Shown here: in pieces, positions 57,096 through 64,000 of the stretch
Layout of the letters: each line of letters begins with the position of its first letter
Numbering within the stretch: position 1 is the stretch's first letter
NCBI RefSeq assembly: GCF_000315625.1
Contig: NW_005434593.1
Location: 236,346 to 300,345, forward strand
Length of the DNA: 64,000 nucleotides
Direction of reading: 5' to 3'
Origin: Guillardia theta CCMP2712
Taxonomy: Eukaryota > Cryptophyceae > Pyrenomonadales > Geminigeraceae
Notes under the pieces: model-generated
What the model saw: the letters and a program-made list of their open reading frames with translations, nothing else
Database searches by the model: none
What the model was told of the DNA's origin: nothing
Program-made: the position numbers and the translations under genes

Positions 57096-58219
57096 GTTGA
57101 TGGTGAGGAGAGGAGGAGACACGGAGGAGATAAAGTTCGTACGATCCTCCCCCTCCTCCCCCCTTACCTCCTCCTCCCTCCTCTCCCCTTCCCTGTTCTC
57201 CCCTCCTTATCCATCCCATCCCATCCCATCCCATCCCATCCTATCGTCCATTTGGCGACTTTTCTTTCTCAGTCTCCTACCTCACCTCTCCTGCTCTCTC
57301 CTGCTCTCTCCTGCTCCCTCCTGCTCCCTCCTGCTCTCTCCTGCTCTCTCCTGCTCTCTCCTGCTCCCTCCTGCTCTCTCCTGCTCTCTCCTGCTCCATC
57401 CTGCTCCCTCCTCTTCTCTCACCATCGCATAGCTCCTCCAAGGAGCCGTACGCCGCCATTGCGCCCGATCGCCCCCTTTCCATGGGAACCCGCAGAAAGA
57501 AAATTTTGAAAAGTTGAGCCGGGGTATCGGAGTAGGGAGGGAGGGACCGCGTGGAAGGAGGAGGAGGAGCAGGAGGAGGAGGGGGAGGAGGAGGAGGAGG
57601 AGGAGGAGGAGGAGGAGGGAGGGAAGGAGGGAGGAGGTGCCAGAGGGCAGGGAAGAAGTAGCAGGGAGCCAGGGGGGGGGAGGAGGGGGAAGAGAAAAGC
57701 CAGGGGGGGGCGGGGGGAGGAGGGGGGAAGCCAACGTTCAGAGGAAGGGCGGCAGACAACTGCGGCGAGATGGAGCAAGAAGCATGTTCACAAAAATGGC
57801 GGGAAACGGAGGGAAGGGACGAGGAGAAGGTGAGGAGAGAGAGAGGGAGAGGGGAGAGAGGAGGCGAAGGGAGGGAGGGGAAAGAAAGGGAGTGAAGGGC
57901 GGGAAGGGAAGGGGAGGGGAGGAGGGGAGGAGGGGAGCGGGGGACGAGATTTGCGTGGTTTCCTTCCTCCATACCCTTCTAGCCTACAAAGCAATCTCTT
58001 CCTCACCTATTCTTTCCCTTCCCTTCTACTCCCTCCCCTTCTCTCACAGCTTCTACCCTCACCACTTCTCCCCCACATTCTACCTCTTCACATGAAACCA
58101 TAAGGAAAACTCTCGTTGCGCACGGGTAGACTTGTGTCAAGATAGCACGAAAGGAGAAGTTCTTATTCAAGATCTCAGAGAAGTAAGAAATACACGGGAG
58201 GAGACAACAACAGCCGCTA
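57096..58219. repeat. Repeat-filled intergenic region
   Basis: 57216-57242 holds ATCCC units; 57285-57415 a ten-base minisatellite (CTGCTCTCTC / CTGCTCCCTC); 57540-57625 GGA triplets; 57650-57730 G-rich runs; 57820-57950 GGGAGG purine repeats; 57960-58095 CT-rich. Continuous frames here are artefacts of the repeats and no gene is supported. Confidence 0.85.
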
Positions 58220-59286
58220 TCAAGCCTTGAGCACGCTTTGTATATCCTCAGAATTCATCGATCCAATCATCTGCCCCACCATTTCACCCTTGCAGCCAAC
58301 AAGACAATATCGAGCTCACCGTCATAAACTCAGCATCCCTGTAGTCTTTGATCAACATCTTACAACCAACCTGCCCAGCCCGTCACCGCCATACCCGCCA
58401 GCAGGCAGCAACTCTTACCGATGTCAGTGTGTCCGCATGCTGACTTGTCAAAATCCCAACTGTGAAGGCTCCCGACTTGACGCCAGCCGTCGCTCCTGAC
58501 GGCGAGTCTTCCACCACCACTGTCTCCTCCGGCTTCAGCCCCAGTCGCTCCATCGCGATCTGGTAGGGCATCGGGTCGGGCTTGGCCTTCTTGCACTCGT
58601 CCCCGATGACGATGGTGTCAAACCAGTCCAGCCTTCCCAGCACTGACAGCATGAACTCTGCGTTCTTGCGCGGGGCGTTGGTGACAGCAGCCTTTTTGAT
58701 CCCTGCCTGGTCGAGGAAGTGGAAAATCTCCTGCAGGCCTAGGATAGGATCAGCACACAGGAGGAGGGGGCATGCAAGGGAAGATCGGGGGACCTTCAAT
58801 GGGTTTCAGCTTGCCTACTGCCATCTCTCTGAATCTCGCTTCCTTCATCTCACTCCATCGCTCGGCCTGCTCCACCGTCCAGTGCGGGAAGAGGTCCTTG
58901 CAGATAAGCGCGTTCTGCCGTCCTGCTATCATGGTGCGAAAGAAGTGCTCGTCGATGGGTTTGCCGCCATTGATCCCCTCCTTCATCAACAGCTCCTGGA
59001 AGACTTCAAAGTGCACAGGATCAGAGTCGCACAGCGTCCCATCCACGTCGAACAGGATGCCTCGGACGGCTCCAGGACCTGAAGCAGCTTGAACCGCCGT
59101 TCGGGTCATCTTGAACCAGGGATGCCGCAGGGAGGGCGGCGGCTGCAAGGAAGGAGGAGAGGACCTGAGAGAGTGGGGAGGAGGAGGAGGAGGAGACTGA
59201 GGAACGAAGCTCTCTACAGCTGCCAGGCTGGCGCATAGCAGCAGCAGCACCCGGCCCCTCCGTGCACCGCCTGCATTCCCCGACAT
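58220..59286 (-). CDS. Plastid-targeted HAD sugar phosphatase (SGPP-like)
   Basis: Exons: 59286-58794, 58738-58419, 58370-58320, 58270-58220; phases agree; 304 residues. The presequence has a hydrophobic signal (RVLLLLCASLAAVES), then FVPQSPPPP and a Ser/Pro/Arg-rich stretch to about residue 60. The mature enzyme carries HAD motif I (FDVDGTLCDSDPVHFEV), motif II (AAVTNAPRKNAEFM), the motif III Lys (ECKKAKPDP) and motif IV (VVVEDSPSGATAG). The AVTNAP and DVDGTLCDSDP signatures match plant sugar-phosphate phosphatases of the SGPP type. Known: such enzymes dephosphorylate small sugar phosphates. Inferred: it acts in the plastid, the bipartite presequence with a Phe after the signal cleavage site being the marker for secondary red plastids. 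The substrate is not determined. Confidence 0.86.
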
Positions 59287-59329
59287 ATAAAGGTGGGTGA
59301 ACCCTCATCCCCACCTAGTTTGGAGTTTC

Positions 59330-59405
59330 ACTGAGTCAGCTGTGAGTCAGTAGCAGGCCAGAGCAGGCCAGGTAGCAGGCCAGAGCAGGCCTGGTACCAG
59401 GCCAG
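59330..59405. repeat. CAGGCCAGAG short repeats
   Basis: Four to five copies of an AGCAGGCC/AGGCCAG unit lie between the HAD gene (-) and the candidate small gene at 59426 (+). Confidence 0.7.
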
Positions 59406-59425
59406 TAGTCTGAGTCAGTTCACGG

Positions 59426-59765
59426 ATGAGTCCTCCCCGACGGACGCTGATCGGAGCGGCCAGAGCCTTGGCCAACACTCAGTTTTTCCTGCAGAAGTTC
59501 CTGTGCAGAGTGAGTCCGATCCAACAGCTTCCATGTTTCTTCATTGATTAATATTTCTTAAACAACAGTACAGGAGGGGCTTGACCTCTATTGGTTGGAA
59601 CTCTCGCTCCACTCTATTCCTGGCACGCTCTGCCTAGCGACTTGACAGGCTCTCATGATCGGAGTCAGGACAGTCAGCGCCTGCAACGACGGAACAAGTC
59701 AGTGTCCATTGAACAACAGCCAGACACAGCGAGGAAGGCGGAGGGATGTTTTGTCAGAACGATGA
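59426..59765 (+). CDS. Candidate small protein, 66 residues, antisense to its neighbour's 3' end
   Basis: Exon 59426-59509 (MSPPRRTLIGAARALANTQF onward) ends at a good donor (AGA/GTGAGT). A possible second exon, 59649-59765, follows a CTTGACAG acceptor in phase and ends in TGA. The N-terminus is basic and amphipathic, like a mitochondrial presequence. The second exon lies on the opposite strand of the Zn2Cys6 gene's last exon and intron, and its composition is unremarkable, so it may be spurious. No family was recognised. Confidence 0.3.
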
Positions 59766-62193
59766 GGTATTGGAGAAGGACGAGGTATTTGAGGAGGAGG
59801 AGGAGGAGGACACATACCTTCTCTTTGGCAAAGTCGAGCCTCCTGGATCCCTCGAGAGAACGTCTGAGCTGCGATATCTTACCCATGACATGCACATCCT
59901 TCCGATGGGACTTGAGCATGCTCTGGAAGTCTGACTTTGAACCACCCTTGTGACAGGGCCAGAGCGAAGGCCGAGATCGCATGTCCTCGTTGAACTCGTC
60001 CTCTTGCGCAAAGTCGTAGACAAAGATGACTCGCTCCAGCCTTCCCCACTCGTCGAAATCTCGGATCGTGGTGACTTTGACTATCATTCCGTCCACTTTC
60101 CCGCCCACTCTCCCGATGATGGGCCAGTACCGCACGGTGTTCTTGGAGGTGCAGGACGAGCAGATGTCCAGGAGGATAGTCAGGTAGTCCAGCTCAGACC
60201 AAGGGAGGTCGACCTCGTTGCGCAGGAAACGGCATTTGAACTCTTCATGGTGGAGCCCAAAGAGGTGACTGAGCGTTGGCCCGAACCGACATCCAGCTCT
60301 GTCCCCTGTGCTCTTGTTAGTCTCGAAGGCGATCCATCGGTCGTGCCCGAATCTTGATTGGAAGCTGTTGTAGATGTCTTGGGAGGACTCCTCCAAGTCA
60401 CCGGGCTTCGCCGAGGATTGAGTGAGGAGCTTGTTGTTGGCTCGGGTGGACTGCAAGCGAACGAGAAAGCTCAGATCTGAGATCCCATCGTTGAGAACCT
60501 TGAGGAGATCGTTGGGCAGGTTCTTGAACAGTTTGAGCAGAGTGCTCGAGTGGCATCCGAACTCCCAAGACCGTTTCATCATCATCGGGTTGATGCCGAT
60601 GACCGTCGAAGCTTGCAAAAGTGCTTGAAAGTCCGGACTCTTGGCGTCCTCAAACGTCATCGAGCAATCAAGTGACAGCGGGCACTCGATACTCTCCGGG
60701 GTGAGGAAGCTCACGTTTCCGTTAACCTTCGCGTCGCACTTCGATCCAACTCCCCGCAGCAAACAGTTCCCACAGGGCAGCAAGCCGTTGCATCTCTGCT
60801 TCTTCCTCCTACACTCACTGCATGCTCCGTTGGTCAGCCTTGACGGCCTCGTCCTCGCCTTGGAGCTTGTCAACGTTGGAGGTGGTCCAAGCAGCAAATC
60901 GAAGTTAGAATGAGGCTGCATTGCAGATTCGTGCAATACATTCAAATTATTCCAAGAGTTTTCAAGTCCCCTGACACCAACAGGATAGCCGACAGTTTGA
61001 TGATAGGTGACGTCACCATATTCCACCATCTGAGCAGCATTCGAGAAATGCCCGTTTGAGACTGCAGAGTGTTTGATCAGACAAGCCTCGAAAGTGTTGG
61101 GTGCCCCACTCTCGAGAGAGGTGGAGAAACGTAGAGCAGGATTTGTCCCGGTGAAGAACTGATCCGAGTGGCCATAGTTTTCAACACACTGCTGGTCAAG
61201 CCCTTGAAATCCATCCTCATTTTCGTTGGCCACAGGCGTGAAGATTGAGCTGAGGCCGACCTGGTTCAATTCTTGACAAGCATGAAATGGCGAAACGGAG
61301 AGGGGAGAGGCTGAAGGTGGCGCGTTGAGGGAGGAGCCGCTGCCAGAACAAGAACTGATGCTCGCAGAACTCTGAGAGCCTTGCATGAGAGAGCTCGGCG
61401 TAGACTGACGCTCGAAAGATTCTTCCGTACACGAAGAGAGCCAATCTGAAGAAGGACTCGAGCGACAGTCGACAGGTCGGGCGATCTCCGAAGCGCCAAC
61501 GTAACTGGTTTTGGTGTAGCTAGAAGCATTGTCGTTCGCTGATATCGAAAATGTCGTGAGCGCTGAGCTGTGCGGTGGTTCTGAAACATGGTCGAAATGG
61601 AATTGCGATGAACTGTTGGGTACATTATTTCCATCTGGCACGGCGAAGGGAAGCGGGCCAGGCTCGAAAATCGCGGGGGTGTACGTTGGAGCAGGGACGG
61701 CAACAGAGGAAGAGGAGGAGAAATATTGATCGTTTGCAAATGGTTGATTCATCGGTTGTGGGGAGGGATCCTCGTCGGCAGTGATCTGTCCGGGCACAAA
61801 CTGAGTTGTAGGGACTTGCTGGGGAAAGGGGTAATTTGCTCCGAACTGGTACGGTGCTCCATACAAACCATGCTGGACAGGGTCTGATGCTGCGAGTGGC
61901 TCATGGTAAAATGGTGGTGCCAGTGAGAAATTCGCACCATTTTGTGATGAAACTTCGAACGCCGTGGCATTGTTCGTCGGCATATGCGGTATATTCCCAT
62001 CATGATTGTTCTGGCAGGGATTCCATTGATCTGGCTGTGTCTCTGGCCACTGCAACCCTTGGTAGAGGTTTGGTTCAAGCACTTGAGAGTGAGTTTCAAG
62101 GTAGGGTAAGTTGGCTCGATGTACAACATTATCTTCATCAGTGCTTGGATAAACTGTGGGATGAACGTTGGTGTTCATCTCAATCTGTTGCAA
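59588..62193 (-). CDS. Zn2Cys6 binuclear-cluster transcription factor-like protein, 822 residues
   Basis: Exons 62193-59818 and 59680-59588, one GT-AG intron, phase 0. The first 430 residues are rich in Asn, Gln, Ser and Pro, like an activation or disordered region. Around residue 455 is a Zn2Cys6 motif: CSECRRKKQRC, NGLLPC, GNCLLRGVGSKC, with Cys spacing 2-6-5-2-8 and the basic RRKKQR stretch that contacts DNA. Downstream is a folded region (STLLKLFKNLPNDLLKVLND, then HRFGHDRWIAFE-type and YLTILLDICSSC segments). Known: such clusters bind CGG-type half-sites in fungi. The predicted function is a nuclear regulator; the target genes are unknown. Confidence 0.82.
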
Positions 62194-62983
62194 TTATACT
62201 GTATGATTCCTTGTATGCATGCGAGCAAGAATACTGTTGTGAATTCCTGAGGTAAAAACATTTCAGACAAACTCTACAGATAAATCAAGCATTCAAAGGA
62301 TAACAACTGCACGATGGCTAAGCGACAGCAAACCATGTTCCCTCCCTGACACTAGGGGCACTTCCTGGTTCAGTTCTCCTTTTCCATCTCTTGATGCACT
62401 TTAACCGAATCTCGAAAGCTCGTCTAAACATCATCCCTCCTCTTCCTCAGCCCCTTTGACCTAGCTGATCATTCTAACTCTCCTCCCTCCTCCCTCCTCC
62501 CTACTCCCTCCTCCCTCCTCCCTCCTCCCTCCTCCATGTGACCCTCGCTATTGATGTAACTTTCGCCATACCCACTATTTTATCTTGACAACACTGAAAT
62601 AATGGACCAAGATTTGAAAATTAATGGATATCGTCCAAAATGGTTCAAATATCTGTGGGTGCCTCCCTTATTATTGTACCCCTTCTTTCTCCACGTTTCC
62701 GAACAAAAAAGCTAGAGGGGGGGTGGGGGTCCCAGATATCTATCTTCAGAGTCACTTATCAATCCGTACCCTACCCCACTTATTCCATGCTACCTGCCTA
62801 TGAAAGGTACCCCTACCACCGGTCAGTCCCGCTTTTTACTACAGCCGTTTCCGATGAGTGACCAACCGAGTTGTCCTCGTACTGATTTTTAACTTAACTT
62901 TGAGTAAAGTAGGTCTGAGACTGTCACTGAAACCGGGCCCGGGGGGACAGGCCCCGGGGATATGCCTGAGGCGGGCTAGCGCC
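62194..62983. other. Divergent intergenic region: CTC repeats, TACCCC tract, 17-nt motif, GC island
   Basis: 62470-62540 holds CTCCCTC repeats; 62640-62850 TACCCC and GGGGGTGGG words; 62874-62884 TCCTCGTACTG; 62892-62908 ACTTAACTTTGAGTAAA; 62930-62965 a GC-rich CCGGGCCCGGGG run. The fucosyltransferase-like gene starts 18 bases after the last of these. Confidence 0.7.
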
Positions 62984-64000
62984 ATGGTGCGAACAACATC
63001 CACCAGCGCCCTGCTGATATGCTGCCTGCTGCTGGCGATGCCAGGAGGAGGAGCGAGGGGGGAAGAGACTGATCTCCTGCTCGCAGCTACTTCTAGCTCC
63101 AGCCTCTTCGAGCTGTACTCGCAGCATCATCGTGCGGCCCTGGAGGAGGCTCGAACGAACCCTCGCGCTGCAAGGATCCTGGTGTGCCAGCCATTGTACG
63201 GGCTAGCAAACCGGCTGAGGGCGATGATGAGCTGCTTTGTGATTGCTCTTGCAACCAACCGCATCATGTTTGTAGACTGGGAGCACCAGCACACGAAGTT
63301 CTACGAGAAGGAGATCCGAGACATGCCTGGCGGGCAGCCAGCCCGACTAGGAGATCTGCTGGAACCCCCCGGGTTTGCGTGGGATGCGCAAGATGCACGA
63401 GGTCTCATCTCGGAGCGCTTTTCCAGTGGGAAAGTGCTCCACCTTGCGGATGACGTGGAGAGGGACGAGACGCTCTTGTGCCGGAACATATCGTCCGCCC
63501 TGTCGCAGTATGACGTGGTCACCTTGAAGACCTACTTCTGGTGGGAGCTTGCCCTTCACAACCCTCTGTATGAGGAGAAGTTTGCGAGGATAGCGGGAAG
63601 GGACGAGATCGGTGTGATAAACATCTGGAAGGAACTTGGCCCGAGGCTGTTCCGACCTGTGAAGGAAGTGCGAGTGATGATGTCAGGTATGGACTTGTAC
63701 TGAGGTGCTGCTGCTGCCGCTCTGACACATTGTTCGATGACTGACTGGGCAGCGTTGGAAAAGCTCTTCCTCCCCGACCGGCTCAAGGTCGGGCTCCACA
63801 TCCGCATGGGAGGGAACTGGTTCGACCAGGCGGACAAGCATCCAAGGGGAGACAAACTACCAGTTGAAATCGCCAAGTGCTCGATCGCTGTCATACCAAG
63901 GGAGCGCCGGGAGGAGCCAGTGACTTACTTCCTTGTGCGGCTGATCTTGTCCGTGTGCTCTCTGCCTTGACTGATTGGCAGGTCTCTGACAACTCGACAG
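62984..64000 (+). CDS. Fucosyltransferase-like secretory enzyme, 3' end cut by the window
   Basis: Exons 62984-63686, 63753-63934 and from 63982 on; GT-AG, phases agree. The ATG is in a GCCATGG context and opens a signal peptide or anchor (TSTSALLICCLLLAMPGG). The first core motif, LVCQPLYGLANRLRAMMSCF with ALATNRIMFVDWE, matches the G.NRLR block of GDP-fucose-dependent fucosyltransferases (NodZ/GT23/GT37 superfamily), and the second, KVGLHIRMGGNWFD, matches the H.R motif that binds GDP-fucose. Known: these enzymes transfer fucose to cell-wall or glycoprotein glycans in the Golgi. Assignment to a specific GT family is inference. The C-terminal part lies outside the window. Confidence 0.72.

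Noticed and set aside
57277-58095. Several overlapping frames of 150-230 codons
   Set aside because: They come from a ten-base minisatellite and GGA/CTC repeats; the translations are Pro/Ser or Arg/Gly low complexity.

Overview
The window is nuclear DNA of a microbial eukaryote, most likely a cryptophyte alga (Guillardia-like); this identification is an inference. Direct evidence for a eukaryote: almost every gene can be assembled only by joining exons across short GT-AG introns (mostly 45-65 nt, a few 80-200), usually with a CTGAC or CTAAC branch-like motif before a CAG/TAG acceptor. The gene content is eukaryotic (WW, RhoGEF/PH, PDZ, SPRY, armadillo, LamG and ephrin-receptor-like Cys repeats). 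Evidence for a red-type complex plastid: the HAD phosphatase at 58220-59286 begins with a signal peptide followed by a Phe-initiated, Ser/Pro-rich transit-like segment (cleavage context AAVES/FVP), the arrangement used by cryptophytes and diatoms. Long pyrimidine, GGA and hexanucleotide repeats fill several introns and spacers.

Layout. 1-1.1 kb: simple repeats. 0.8-8.2 kb (-): giant coiled-coil protein. 9.2-11.6 kb (+): membrane-anchored RhoGEF with WW, MIT-like, DH, PH and two EF-hands. 11.7-13.2 kb (-): PDZ protein. 14.1-18.6 kb (+): leucine-rich-repeat protein. 18.6-20.2 kb (-): ASH2-type SPRY protein, overlapping the previous gene tail to tail. 21.1-23.5 kb (+): secreted protein. 23.7-24.4 and 25.0-26.2 kb (-): two hypothetical proteins. 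27.7-30.0 and 31.2-33.6 kb (-): paralogous type II membrane sulfotransferase-like proteins. 34.8-35.3 (-), 36.4-36.7 (+), 37.0-37.9 kb (-): small hypothetical proteins. 38.2-39.5 kb (-): membrane-anchored beta/gamma-crystallin protein. 40.5 kb (+): tiny gene with extreme codon bias. 41.1-42.5 kb (-): histidine phosphatase. 44.6-45.7 kb (-): four-TM protein. 46.3-53.2 kb (+): LamG plus Cys-rich repeat surface protein with a nearly identical 405-bp repeat array. 53.5-57.1 kb (-): armadillo-repeat protein. 58.2-59.3 kb (-): plastid-targeted HAD sugar phosphatase. 59.6-62.2 kb (-): Zn2Cys6 transcription factor. 63.0 kb to the end (+): fucosyltransferase-like enzyme, truncated by the window edge.

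The genes do not form one pathway. Several act at the cell surface or in the secretory route (two sulfotransferases, the fucosyltransferase-like enzyme, the LamG/Cys-repeat protein, the secreted protein at 21.1 kb, the crystallin protein), the others in signalling or chromatin.

The most unusual structure lies outside the genes. Degenerate tracts rich in TACCCC/GGGGTA, often paired with a GC-rich island full of CCGGG and GAGTC and twice with an identical 17-nt motif, recur at about ten places. They lie at the 5' sides of genes and were not seen in the short gaps between convergent 3' ends. They could be a promoter-associated element or a dispersed repeat family.
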